Shown here piece by piece: positions 11,048-21,870 of a DNA stretch of 64,000 bases; position 1 is the stretch's first letter; every line of letters begins with the position of its first letter. A program made the position numbers and the translations under genes. Location of the stretch: the NCBI GenBank assembly GCA_958510825.1, contig OY294050.1:5061340-5125339 (forward strand), in the 5' to 3' direction. The DNA comes from Brachypterus glaber. Taxonomy: Eukaryota; Arthropoda; Insecta; Coleoptera; Kateretidae. The notes under the pieces are model-generated. The model did no database searches. It saw only the letters and a list, made by a program, of their open reading frames with translations, and had not been told where the DNA came from.

Positions 11048-11628
11048 TTAAGGAAAAAGAATCGTTTTGTTTGCATTTGCTTGGATCGCCTCGAGATAAA
11101 TAAAATTAAACGGATAAATACGGTATTTAAAATTCCTAAATATTAGCAATTTATTGCAAATGTAAAATGTACTTTGTAAACAGACGCTGCAGTGTGCCGT
11201 TACCTAGAAAATGTTAAATGCCATTTGAAAATGCCATATTATTAAATATATCTGCAATAAAACTCATTGCATTATCTTTTAATGGCCACAAATAAGTTTA
11301 AGTAAACATATTAGCTTACAAGAAAAATATTCCTGCCAACAAAAGAATACTGTCCTATATAGTTGATAAAAAAATACTGCTGCTAATAAAACAATACTTT
11401 CCCCTATCACAGGGCTTTTATAATAGGCCTAGGTTCATTAAAATCAAAAACGAAAAAAAATTAAAAAAAATTTAAAAAAATTCGAAGCACGCTATAGCGA
11501 AAAAACATTAACCCCCATCGGCCCCTTACTCGATTCTTACCGAAAACAAAATCATCCGAAAACTTTGGATAAAGAACCTTTAGTTCAAATTTAAAGCCTT
11601 TAGCTCAATACGTTTTTGAGTTATCGTG

Positions 11629-12049
11629 CACTGAAAAAAATGACGTTCTTGGCTCAAAGTAGTCAATACTCAGCAGTTATTCTTTTAGCTTAAAAGATGT
11701 GTATCTTCAAACAAAAGTATTTATCTTGTCCCAAGAAAAGTGTCGCTTTTGAAATATATTTAAAATTCTCTTGGACCTGGCGCATTCGGGGCAAAAACCA
11801 TTTATCTTGTTTTGAGATAGTTACAAATTAAATAATTTTAAATACTTTGGCCCAAAAATTTTTCTTTTGAGACAAGACCACTTGCATTTCACACAAGATC
11901 AAAGCATTTTAAGTTAAAGAATCAGAAAAATCTTGGCAAGTGAATTATATTTTCATGTTAAGAGAAGGCGCTTTTGGACGTATTCAAGAGTGCGAAGCAT
12001 TTGGCCTAATTTCATATGCCATTACCGCAAAGGATGCTTTTTTTCAGTG
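11629..12049. mobile_element. CACTGAAAAAA-TIR element with TG target-site duplication
   Basis: 421 bp, bounded by CACTGAAAAAAA (11629) and TTTTTTTCAGTG (ending 12049), flanked by TG at 11627-11628 and 12050-12051. Removing it rejoins GAGTTATCGTG with GTTACAAATTTTCCCGG, the order found in uninterrupted copies of the CACGATAACTC repeat on the other strand. That proves an insertion with a 2-bp TSD. Non-coding. Confidence 0.8.
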
Positions 12050-12187
12050 TGGTTACAAATTTTCCCGGACAGACCAACAGAGAAGCCCACAGGCAGACCC
12101 GCAGACAAACCGACAGACCAATAGATATTTTTTTTTACGGAAATCTTTTTTTTTGCATTAAAAAACGAGCAATAAGCTACTTTTCTA

Positions 12188-12338
12188 CACAGAAAAAAAA
12201 AGGATTCTTTGAACCAAAGTTAATGTCTTTGAATGAAGAGAGCGGATCTTTATTCAAAAACCCGTGCTCTTCATTCAAAAACCCGTGCTCTTCATTCAAG
12301 GACATTGACTTTGGTTCAAAAAATCCTTTTTTTCTGTG
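12188..12338. mobile_element. CACAGAAAA-TIR hairpin element, 151 bp, TA duplication
   Basis: Bounded by CACAGAAAAAAAAAGGATTC and its reverse complement ending CTGTG at 12338; TA on each side. Arms of about 55 bp (…TTTGAACCAAAG..ATGTC.TTGAATGAAGAG) pair almost completely. The loop holds a 22-bp direct duplication (TCATTCAAAAACCCGTGCTC). Confidence 0.85.
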
Positions 12339-12734
12339 TATAATTTTAAATTACAGGTGTGATGCCTATGTGATACCTAGGTATCACATTGATGAGTGGG
12401 GAAGCCCGTAATTAAGATTTTAAAATTAAATTAATTTAAATTAAATATTAAAATATTTATTTGTGACTGTATTTTTTTATATATTCAGAAAAAAACTTAA
12501 ATTATTGCAATTTTTTTAATAAAAATGTAGAACTTTGAAACCTTTTAAAAAGAGAAAATTCAATTAGTACATATAATGATCTACTGGCTGAGTTTTAAAT
12601 CTCATTGATTTTGAATAACAACAAATAAGATTAATATCTCTATGTTAAGACACAGAGGTGGAGAAACTTTAGGTCATTTTTTTTTTCATTATTCGTGTAA
12701 TAAAAAACCTAAAAAAAATAGGTAATATCCCACA

Positions 12735-13290
12735 CAGTGTCGATTGTATATGGAAAATGTAGGGCGTCACGAAAAGGAGGCTTAATCCATTTTTTCTATT
12801 TTGCGACTCTTATAAGCGAATTTTGCGTGTTCTTATAGGTCCATAAGAGGTCTGTACTTTTTTTTTCTTTTGGGTTGGCAACAGACAAAAGCCTATCGCT
12901 TGACGTTTGCCGTGCTTCCGTGCAACGTCACTTTAAAGTTTAATTTTCTAGAAAGTTTTGTGTTTAGGTTATTTTTTACCGTGATAAAATTGAAGATTGG
13001 TTGCTTGCAGTGAAAAAAAGAAGACATGACTATAAAATATATCAAAATATCATTTGTTTTAAACATGGCGAAAACTTTAATGCCAACCCGAAACAAAAAT
13101 CCCTAAATCAGTCATCAATTTATATGTAAGTTTTTAATATTTTAGAGCAAAATAGAAAAAATTGTGTAAAGCACTCGTTTTATAACACGTTTTTAGTGCA
13201 CTAGTACTTTAAAAAACTCGCCGCAAACTCGTACTATTGCGCTAAAAACGTATGTTATGAAACTAGTACTTTAATATACTAAAAACGGTG
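12735..13290 (+). repeat. TTTTGCGACTCTTATAAG repeat, copy at 12.8 kb
   Basis: Contains TATTTTGCGACTCTTATAAG, GGGTTGGCAACAGACAAAAG, GACGTTTGCCGTGC, AACATGGCGAAAACTTTAAT and ACCCGAAACAAAAATCCC. Matches 51551-51965 in the same sense and 38690-39092 in reverse. The MAKT..MPTRNKNP reading seen inside is too short to call a gene. Confidence 0.75.
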
Positions 13291-14555
13291 CGAATCTTCT
13301 TTTTTTTTCTAAAAAATGGTATCGGGGGTTTTAGGGGTCTTTACAGAAAGAAATTAAACGTTCTAAACAAATAAGAATAAATAATATTATTTTTTAGTCT
13401 TATTCGTTATTATATATTATTATATAAAAATTGAATTTAGTTTAGATTGCTGTTATATTTTAAATTGCAGTCAATGTGAGAATTATAAAGAAAACATTAT
13501 TTTATAGGTGCAAATTGCCTATTAAAAATTCTGTGGTTATTTTTTAAGTTTATAGTCCATTCTAATATAATTCTATTATTGTTTCATTTAAATAATACCC
13601 ATTGTAATTTTTATGTAATATTACAAAACATGATTTTGTAAAATTAATTTATCTTATATTTAGGGAAAACTGGGATTGCTTGTTACTATTTTTATTTTTA
13701 TGATCTACTTTTAATAGTCTCAACATTTGATCCCTTCTCCGTATAATATGTTTTTCCCATTTTCAAAGGGCCCTCGGGCTCCCTAGGGGGTAAACAACCA
13801 CTAAATATTTGTACATGGACTTTTGAGATTTTTCTATGACTTTCAACTCGAAATAGCTAAGATTTTTAAAATAAACGGCTCCCGAATATTTGTACACCCA
13901 CTTGCCATAGTGGTTTAACACTCGCCCAGTTCTCTCCAATAAACTTTTTTGTAACTTTATCTGACCATTTAATCTTTAGCACACTTTTTAAATAACCTAA
14001 TACATAAATTATATTTCATTTTGATTGCCTAAAATATTTATTAAAATCCTGTCCCCTTCTCCCCCAAATAAAAATAAACACAATTTATTTCGTAAAATCA
14101 TTTTAAAATTTAGTTTAGTTAAAAAAATAATTAAAAATGTAATTTCGGTGCACATTTTTAAATAAACTTGCCCAATTTTCAAAGTAATTAAAAATCGATT
14201 ATAAACCTAATCCAATTCAATATCTAATAGGTTAGTAAATAACTCTTTGTGCTTATAATGTCGAATAATTCTGTAACTTTCAAATTTTTGAAATTTTCTA
14301 TTATCTTTAGTTCAAAACAACTCATCTGAAAAACAAAAATAAATTCTGAAAAAGGATCTGATTGGGGAAAACATTTTTCTTCTGGTTGCTGCAACCAAAA
14401 ATTTGGTAACAACAACAACATAACTTGTGGTTACCAGAAACACCTCCTTAACTAAACAATGGTAAAAACCCTATATCGATATATATATATATTAATAACC
14501 CAGAATTTTCGGATCTATATGTTCTTTGCTCCCTTAGGGCTTATTTCCTTTGTTG
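13291..14555. other. AT-rich stretch, nothing recognised
   Basis: No exon-like frame. A GC-richer patch (GGGCCCTCGGGCTCCCTAGG, 13770-13790) is probably a decayed repeat arm. Confidence 0.4.
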
Positions 14556-14559
14556 GTTT

Positions 14560-15245
14560 TTCATGTTTTGTGATTTAGAATCATCAAAAAAAAGTTGCTA
14601 TAAAGGTTGGTCCGGAAATGAGGCCTAAGGGGGCTATGGCCCTTTAAAAGTGTAATAAAAATAAGGTTTTAAATTAATAACTCTGGTACCCTTTAAGCTA
14701 GAGCGACGAGGTTTTGTACGTATACTAGTACTAATAAGGGCAATAAGTTTATGTTAATTTATTTTTTTTTTAATTTAAGGCGTGATGTGATGTGATGTGA
14801 TGCTTAACACATTTTGCCCCAAACTTTTTTATGTGTATTTTTTTTGGATTTTTTGTAAAACATAGATTCCTTGAGTAAAAATACATAAAAAATGTCATAT
14901 AGTGTAATCAAAATAAGGAGCAACCGTTTTCAAAAAAAATGCAATTAAATGGAAGTAACATTTTGTGCCACCAAAAACGTTACTTTATAAAAGGCTATTA
15001 CTCCTTTAATATTAAATTTAAGTGTTTTGGCGAAGCACACTTTTTTGCTCAGTTTTAAATAAAGAATTACATTGCAGCATCAAAATTTTATTCATTATTT
15101 TTTTGTTCCCCATTTAATATGTCATCTTCGAAGGGCCGTAGCTCCCTTAGGGCTCATTTCCGGACCAACTTCTATAGAAACTTTTTTTCATATTTTTGGT
15201 TGTAGAATCGCCTTTTAAATTTTGGCATGGCAGTTACTGATCAAC
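14560..15245 (-). mobile_element. 733-bp foldback family, old copy
   Basis: Both arms present: GGTTGGTCCGGAAATGAGGC near 14607 and its complement GGGCTCATTTCCGGACCAAC near 15153, with the same middle order as 53971-54703 but reversed (AGCAACCGTTTTC, GTAACATTTTGTGCCACC, CAAAAACGTTAC). Diverged and with eroded ends; a GTGAT pentamer run (14784-14802) was added inside. Confidence 0.8.
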
Positions 15246-15885
15246 CTTTATAGAAGACCCTTAAGAGTATTCTATTAAGTGAGAAGAAATTACATAAAGG
15301 CGTTTTACAAACATATTTGTGATAAGTACTTTCTCCAAATGAATGAACATGGATATTTTTTATGATAAACATTTCTAATGCCAAGTTTAATATGTATATT
15401 AGAAACTATATTTGGTATGTATCATAACATATTCATATATAAACCATAGAAAAAATGTTATCTCTCCAAAATATAAATTTGTCTATTAAACAAACATTAC
15501 AGCGACAATTGTTTCGACTTTTTTAACATAGTCATTTTCAAGCTACAAATAATGAAAAATTAGGTTGAAAAGGGAACAATTATTTTAGAAAAACTTACTT
15601 TTTAAATTTATAAACAAAATAACTTGAGTACACATTATTAGAAATGTCATACTGACCTTAACTCTATTATTTTTATAAAATCTTAAAAATTTAAACAAAA
15701 AGAAAACTACAATAAGTTAAAATAAAATAAATTAATGAAATCTAAAATTTTAAATTGAATAAAAATCTGGGACATCTATCATAAAATAATCCAAACTATA
15801 CTTCAAACAGACTAAAGGAATTATCTTTAAATTGCAAAAAAGGTAGATAAATATAAAAAAGGAAAAAGATTAATTTATATTTAAC
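15246..15885. other. AT-rich stretch, nothing recognised
   Basis: No exon-like frame or clear repeat structure. Confidence 0.4.
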
Positions 15886-16013
15886 TTTCACAAATTTCAA
15901 TTATTAATTAACTGAAAAAGGCAAATCGGCGCCAGTGGGAATCGAACTCACGCTATTTTGGGTAATAAACTCGTCAAGTACGACGCGGTAGTCCACTACA
16001 CCAATCCTTGTTG
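15886..16013 (-). mobile_element. tRNA-headed SINE, 5' part (head type C)
   Basis: Read on the minus strand: GGATTGGTGTAGTGGACTAC (box A-like TGGTGTAGTGG) and GTGAGTTCGATTCCCAC (box B, GTTCGATTCC), then the body start CTGGCGCCGATTTGCC and TTTTCAGTTAATTAATAATT. The 3' half of the body is missing. Not a functional tRNA: the acceptor stem does not pair. Confidence 0.8.
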
Positions 16014-16374
16014 TTAATCCCTTTTATTTTAAGTTTTAAAAAGTAATAGTAAGTAAAATGAGGCTTTTGTTCTTTGCTTCGTAATATTATAACTTTAACT
16101 AATTTATATATGTTTAACATCCTTCCTGCTAGGATGTTAATAGTTGTAAATTTTACTGATATTTAAAATTATTACATTAATTAGTTATTAATTTAGCATG
16201 AAACAGATACAGTTATTAGCATAGTTACACTAGACGAAGTATTTCTTTCTACACGACAAAGAATCGTAGAGTTAGAATTTTTTTAGAAAATTGACAATGG
16301 GCGAGTTAACATCGGGAAGAGTATTTTACTTCTCGCATTAAAATAGTTCTGGATTCTATACCAACTGTTTACAT

Positions 16375-16585
16375 ATAAAAAAAGTCTCATTAAAGATGCA
16401 AGTGGCTGGCAAAACTAATTTACACTACGATATTTCAAGAACGCTTTGACACAGAGACTTTAAATTTGGAACAGAGATTTTTTAAGTAGTAGAAAAAAAT
16501 TGTTTTAAATTTCAAGTCTTTATGTCAAAGCGTTCTTAAAATATCTTAATGTAAAGTACTTTTTCAAGCACTTTAATACGACTAT
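16375..16585. mobile_element. TACACTACGATATTTCAAG hairpin MITE, copy 1
   Basis: Imperfect foldback of about 200 bp: GATGCAAGTGGCTGGCAAAA, TTACACTACGATATTTCAAG, GCTTTGACACAGAGACTT on the left against their complements on the right. Related copies at 39727-39937 and 63119-63321. Confidence 0.75.
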
Positions 16586-16730
16586 AGAAACGATTTATAT
16601 CTGCCGATTTGTTGGATGTGTAGGTACTTCTCTGCACTTTTTTGCGAATGCGTAGTCTCAATTTATTTTCGACGTTTTTAGAAAGTAAAACTTGTTTTAT
16701 ATACATGTTTGTTTGTATTGTATTGTATAT

Positions 16731-16972
16731 TCTACTTAATTAAGCATCCCCTAAGTCAAGGACTTGTGTGGGCTAGTAGTAGAGAAAACCACCGGCTTAT
16801 ACTGACTTTCGAACCAGTTTTTGTAGGGAGTGTCCGTTTCACTTATCGCCTTTGTCAAATTTAAATTATTAATTAACTGAAAAGGGCAACTCGGCGCCAG
16901 TGAGAATCGAACTCACGCTAGCCGGCTTGTCATTCTGACGCGCTAGCCCACTAAGCCGTGGCTTCCCACGAA
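16731..16972 (-). mobile_element. tRNA-headed SINE, near full length (head type B)
   Basis: Minus strand: head GGCTTAGTGGGCTAGCGCG (box A-like) and GTGAGTTCGATTCTCAC (box B), body CTGGCGCCGAGTTGCC, TTTTCAGTTAATTAATAATT, then CCGGTGGTTTTCTCTACTAC, AGTCCTTGACTTAGGGGATG and CTTAATTAAGTAGAATA at the 3' end. Same body as 21613-21870 with a different head. Confidence 0.85.
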
Positions 16973-18070
16973 CTATTCGTGGATAAATTTTTAGTTTTTG
17001 TAAAATATTTTTTTTATTATTTTGTAAAATATGGGATTTTAGAAGATTCTAAGGTTTTTTGTACTTTTTAATTCGAGTTTAGTGTAAAACATTGAAACAT
17101 TCACGTGTTTTCTTCTATATTTACGTCGTTACTATTTAACTAGGCATTGAATTTACATGTGTAATTATAGTTTTTACTTTTACTACAATAAATGTCTTGA
17201 GGGAAATTTGTTTAAAACGTTTATAGCAAGTGATACTTAAAATCAGTTAATAAATAGTATTTATATATTGCGAAATGACAAAATACCAAGTAATTTCGCA
17301 CATATTGCATACAATATTTTTTCTACCAACATTAGGATACATTTGTATCTTAAAAGATTTATAAAAAATGCATTTAAAGTTAAATTTTTTATTTCTAACT
17401 TTAAGGCCGGAAATAAAAAAATCAATCAACCAAAAACTAGAAAAATCTTCCTATTATACAGAGAGAGTTAAATGTACTGAATCTAAAAATTTTCGATAAC
17501 ATATTTTTATTATCTGCACATAGGTTTAAAAACATATGTTTACAAACATATAAAGTTTATTTTTTAAGGTATAGTTATTTTAAACCTTCCCGCTCGTAAA
17601 CAATCTCGAAATCACCAAAGCAACGTAAAATACGCATGCGTCGTAAGCGAAATGACTAGGCCCAATTTACACAACCGTAAAACGTTGACGTGCCATTAAC
17701 GAGAACAAAACAATGGTTTATTCCTCTAAATTATTGGAATAAAAGCGAAATTATAAGCAAATTTTGTTTCTACAGGAATACAAAAGTGTTTTTAGCAACA
17801 GCTTTATCAATTCTCTTTTTTTACATCAAAACATCATAAAAACAAAGTAAGTAAACAAAAATTATAAATTTTGTTTATGTTGACATTCAAAACAAGCCGG
17901 TGTAAATCGGACTTTGTCGAGTATTTAGCGGCAAATTTAAAATAACTACTTTAAAAAAATAAACTTTAGTATATGATAATCGTTACAAAATCGGTGCTAA
18001 GTACGATTTTAGACTAGTTGTTTCTCGGACCTTAAAGTTTTGTAAACCATTTCTGAATCACCCTGTATAT
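16973..18070. other. AT-rich stretch, nothing recognised
   Basis: The overlapping ORFs at 17247-17471 are antisense to each other and have no motif. No splice-supported exon seen. Confidence 0.4.
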
Positions 18071-18075
18071 ACTTG

Positions 18076-18608
18076 TAAAGACCACTTTACACGGAGCAAT
18101 TTGTACGCAAGTTTGATGCTATGCAAGTTTGCTGCCAGATATAGCATGAGGACAATTGGACATTGATTTGCCTTTTCACGGAGCAAGTTGTACGCAAGTT
18201 TGGTGCTATATATTGCAAGGTAAACAGTGCTGCCAACCAGACAATTTTGACGTGTCTCTGCGTTTGTTGACAAAAACATAACCTAGCATTTGCTTTTTTA
18301 AGGAAGTTTTTTAGTTAGACAGACCGACCTATTATTAATAATAATAATAATGATTAACATGTGCAGTTGCTACTATATTAGTAAAATGAAATCGATTTGG
18401 TTTGGACTTTTTTTCCAGGTTGGTACCACGAAAATAACCATAAAACTTGCGTGAAAATCGCCGAAAAATAGAACATGTTCTAATAATTTGATGGCTCGAA
18501 AATAGCATCAAATTTGCCTGAAGGCATGCGCAGTGACTGGATCATTCTTGCAACAAACTTGCATAGCATCAAACTTGCGCACAAATTGCTCCGGGTAAAG
18601 TGGCTTTA
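18076..18608. mobile_element. Foldback MITE with CCACTTTAC..CGGAGCAA TIR
   Basis: Left end AAAGACCACTTTACACGGAG then CAATTTGTACGCAAGTTTGA; right end is the inverse (…AAACTTGCGCACAAATTGC, CCGGGTAAAGTGGCTTT). Arms of about 50 bp. TAA borders each side, which would fit a 3-bp TSD. A further partial copy of the arm (TTTTCACGGAGCAAGTTGTA, 18174) sits inside. Confidence 0.75.
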
Positions 18609-18779
18609 AAAAATACAGGAAAAACTTATATAGCAGTTATTACATTGGTACATCATAATGAAAAATCGCCATATGGTATAAAATAATTTTAATAATTTTG
18701 ATATAAACGCATGTACTGTTTTAATTAATTAATAGTGTAATTACATAGATTTTAACGAGAAACGTTAAACGTAATAAAA

Positions 18780-18900
18780 ACAAGCCGTGAAGATATGTAA
18801 TGCTTCGCATTCCATAGAACACTCTTCAGAGTAGATAGTATACTGCGTTTTTTCTCGATATAATTTCGAAAATATAATACCCTATAACTTTTTGTTTTTA
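18780..18900 (+). repeat. GCCGTGAAGATATG repeat
   Basis: AAGCCGTGAAGATATGTAAT followed by GCTTCGCATT. Related pieces at 35131-35225 (same sense), 33615-33655, 44935-44970 and 45822-45840 (inverted). Borders not resolved. Confidence 0.55.
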
Positions 18901-19241
18901 AATGGATTTTTTTTTTAATTTGGTACAGTTGACTTTATAATAAAGGCAATTTTTCCTAAAAAATGACGGTTCCTTCAATGTTTTTTTTTTTGTTTTCAAT
19001 GGATTTTTTTTTTAATTTAATATTTGTCCTAAAAAAAAAATTCGGATAACAATACCGGGTTTTGTTAATAGGTGGGAATCCCAGACATGTATAATAGCAG
19101 ATCCTATGTTTTAATTAGATAGCCTGAGTAGCTAAGACCATAAAACTGAACGGAAGAAGAAGTAGCTGTCAAAATTTGACAAAAACTTGGGATAATAAAC
19201 ATGACAGAATTTAATGGAGTATCCAAATATGTAAAAATATA

Positions 19242-19617
19242 CGGGGTGTTCCATTTAAAATTTACCCTGTATATTCATCACCTTCTAAAATAAAAAAAGT
19301 TATGAGAGGGCAAACCATCTTTAAAAAACACGCAATACCTATATCGCACCCGTTACAGGACAATGTCATAACTGATGTATGACTCATAACACAAAATTTT
19401 GAAAAATATGTTTTTAGTGTATAACATATAACTATGCTAGTTAGAATATGCCCGTTATACAGATCGGTAGATCTTAATAAGAGCAGCAATAATACACTAA
19501 AAAAGACATTTTCCAAAATTTTGACACTGTAACGGGTGCGATATGAGTTTTTTTTAAATTAGTTTTATGTGTACAATACACTCCTGGAGTTTGGTCTGTT
19601 CGTTTCGACTCACCCTG
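19242..19617. mobile_element. CGGGGTG/CACCCTG-TIR MITE, TA borders
   Basis: 376 bp, ends TA|CGGGGTGTTCC ... GACTCACCCTG|TA. An inner inverted pair (TATCGCACCCGTTACAG near 19351 and CTGTAACGGGTGCGATA near 19528) folds the middle. Ends resemble the 733-bp family (CAGGGTG). Non-coding. Confidence 0.7.
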
Positions 19618-19619
19618 TA

Positions 19620-21020
19620 TATAATAGTCCTCAGATGTGAAGCAGCGAAGAGTGTTATAATATAGTGGTTATTTCAGCACACTATGATTAACAGTTAAAT
19701 TGCAATTCTTGTTCAAGGTGATTGCGTCTAAGGATCTTAGAATCAGATGCTGCATCTTTGAATTTGTAACAAAGAATGTGCTCTTTCACTTTGAGTATAC
19801 TTTATCTTTGATTGTAATAATATTATAACATTCCATCTATCTATTTTGTCCATTTGTTTTACTTTAATATTCGTAGATTTCAGTTTCGCGCTGCTGGCGC
19901 TCGTCAGTACCAGGAGTCATCTCTGTACGATAATTAATGTTTTACTGTTTAAAAATAGACAATACTAGAAAGATTTATATTAGTGCGCCATCTGCACTTC
20001 CTAATCTGAAGACTTTAAATGTTAGCAAGTTCCAGACTTTCATGTCTCGAGTACATAGTATGCCTAAGGTGTGGTAGAATTTTCGTCCGTTTTTCAGTTT
20101 TTTTGTTTTTAATATAAATTATAATAATATATTTTACTTTAAAAATTAGTAAATTTTATCATTATAAGTCCTTAAAGCAAAAAATTAAAAAAAGGCGACG
20201 CGTCGCGACGTTTGGCACTTAAGCAGCTATTTAAGTGTACAATTAAAAAGGACCCATCCTAAAATCTTTATTAATAACGGAGAATTTTCTGCAAGAGCTT
20301 AAAATGTGATTTATAATATAACATGTATATTTAGTTTTTTTTTTTTTGGAAATTTGAAAGGACCCTTAAGTGTGATTAAAATTAAAAATTTCTGCAAATT
20401 GCAATTAGGTAGGTACACAAGTTTACAATTATTGTAAACTATTATTATTATAGGGTCCTTGAATAATGACGTTCTCGATCTTCTATGTCTATTTTTCTTC
20501 ATGGTTGTTTTTTGTGTAGTAGTATAATAATAATTATTAATTAATTGTAAATCCTACCTAATTAATTAATTACTTATTGATATAGTTACTAATTATAATT
20601 TGGGACAGTGACACAGCAAAAACTGCTATTATTATTATTTTTATTTATTGAATAAACCCATAAAAGTGCAAGAATTATCACAATCTCGATCATATTGTTA
20701 CTGTAATTAATTTTCGTGTTATATTTCACATGATATTTCGACTAATCGAGACATAGTCGAGGTCACTTATTTTCGTAATCCGATTTACAATAGCACTCCT
20801 TTAACACTCCTGTAAGGAATCAAAAAAACTTTATTTCCTGATATAATAATAATATTATATTAAGTTATTATTAATGATTCCTCTGTCAAAAGATAATAAA
20901 CAGAAAAACTATATCGAAAAGTTAACATTTCTACAAAAACAAATAAAGTTTTCAGAAGTTTTCAGATCGCAAAATAACCTATTTCTTAGCATTTTACTTT
21001 TCTGCCCGTTACCATAACAG
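19620..21020. other. AT-rich stretch, nothing recognised
   Basis: Contains AGGCGACGCGTCGCGACG (20195), a small CpG-rich patch, and AT-rich palindromes near 20520-20575. No exon-like frame. Confidence 0.4.
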
Positions 21021-21023
21021 CAA

Positions 21024-21044
21024 GCGCAAAATTAAATTTTGCGC
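21024..21044. promoter_or_regulatory. GCGCAAAATT palindrome upstream of candidate exon
   Basis: Two 10-bp arms (GCGCAAAATT and AATTTTGCGC) around one central A form a near-perfect 21-bp dyad about 45 bp before the Inr-like site. The arms resemble, but do not exactly match, E2F sites (TTTSGCGC). It could be a bound dyad or chance in AT-rich DNA with CpG-containing ends. Confidence 0.25.
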
Positions 21045-21068
21045 GCTAGAGTGTAGGCAACCGGCATG

Positions 21069-21074
21069 TCAGTC
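21069..21074 (+). promoter_or_regulatory. Initiator-like TCAGTC upstream of candidate exon
   Basis: TCAGTC matches the arthropod Inr consensus (TCAGTY) and lies about 117 nt before the ATG at 21188. I see no convincing TATA box or DPE at the right spacing. Support is positional only. Confidence 0.2.
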
Positions 21075-21187
21075 GTAGAACAGCTACAAGATGTTGTGTA
21101 ATATAAAATTATTATTTATTTTGAATCAAATATTAATTTCGTGTGCTAAATATTTGTGTGTTATATATTTGTTGCCATGAAAGAATT

Positions 21188-21244
21188 ATGGAGAGTGACA
21201 GTGATGAGGATTTTACCTCTAAACCACCAGATTTGCAGAAAAAT
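21188..21244 (+). CDS. Candidate upstream first coding exon (19 codons)
   Basis: ATG at 21188 opens MESDSDEDFTSKPPDLQKN and runs straight into a consensus donor (AAT|GTAAGT, GT at 21245). The acidic-serine composition looks coding and stands out from the AT-rich surroundings. An arthropod-type initiator (TCAGTC) lies about 117 nt upstream. The exon ends in phase 0, so it could splice to the open phase-0 exon at 40699 to give a long DAAM N-terminus. Nothing in the sequence proves that link; it could equally be the first exon of another gene or of a transposon. I do not recognise the peptide. Confidence 0.35.
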
Positions 21245-21612
21245 GTAAGTGCTTGTAAGGTTATAAATTTACTGTCTGAAATGTATATACTTATTTATTT
21301 ATTTCAGATCGTAGAAAAAATATTGTTTGTATTACGAGCGAAAAATGTGATTTCGTATTCTTTTAAAACGTTTTATTACAAAAATGCTTTTAGACTACTT
21401 TAAAATTTCTACACCATACTGCCTTTGTTATTTGGAAGTATTATTTTTCATATGTGAACCATCACACCATCCTTGGATCCCTTCTCCTAAAAAGTTACGT
21501 TTTTCTCCAATTCTCCTCAATACGCTCTGTCTGCCTGTCTGTCCGTCTGTCTGCCTGTATGCCTGTCTGTACCTACGATAACTTAAAGGTATTCAGATAT
21601 ATTATAATATAT

Positions 21613-21870
21613 GGGAGATTTAGCTCAGCGGTCTAAGGCATCGATATAGCATTGACACTGAGCTAATGATCCTGAGTTCAAACCTCACTGGCGCCCATTG
21701 CCTTTTTCAGTTAATTAATAATTGAAATTTGGCGAAGGCGTACTCCCTAGATATATTGGTTCGAAAGTCAATTAAAGCCGGTGGTTCCCTCTACTACTAG
21801 CCCACACAAGTCCTGGACTTAGGGGATGCTTAATTAAGTAGAATAGTACGAGGTTAAAAAACAAAAAAAC
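21613..21870 (+). mobile_element. tRNA-headed SINE, full length (head type A)
   Basis: Head GGGAGATTTAGCTCAGCGGT (box A TTAGCTCAGCGG) and GAGTTCAAACCTC (box B), then body CACTGGCGCCCATTGCC, TTTTCAGTTAATTAATAATT, AGCCGGTGGTTCCCTCTAC and TGGACTTAGGGGATGCTTAA, ending in an A-rich tail. About 258 bp. The tRNA-like part is transcribable by Pol III in principle but is not a tRNA gene (no closed acceptor stem). Confidence 0.88.

Larger units (their letters stand above)
9787..11100 (-). mobile_element. Non-LTR retrotransposon, 5' truncated, minus strand
   Basis: The 3' end is at about 9787, with a (TTTGA)n tail seen on the plus strand as TCAAATCAAATCAAATCA. An AT-rich 3' UTR leads up to the end of a reverse transcriptase ORF (9987-10475 and 10847-11047, both minus). 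The coding part is split by a foreign block at about 10500-10845. The 5' portion (endonuclease, RT palm) is missing. Confidence 0.85.

Noticed and set aside
19262..19516. 84-codon minus-strand ORF
   Set aside because: It lies wholly inside the 376-bp CGGGGTG MITE and has no domain.
21613..21700. tRNA gene
   Set aside because: Box A and B are present but the acceptor and anticodon arms do not fold, and the sequence continues into a SINE body with other copies in the window.
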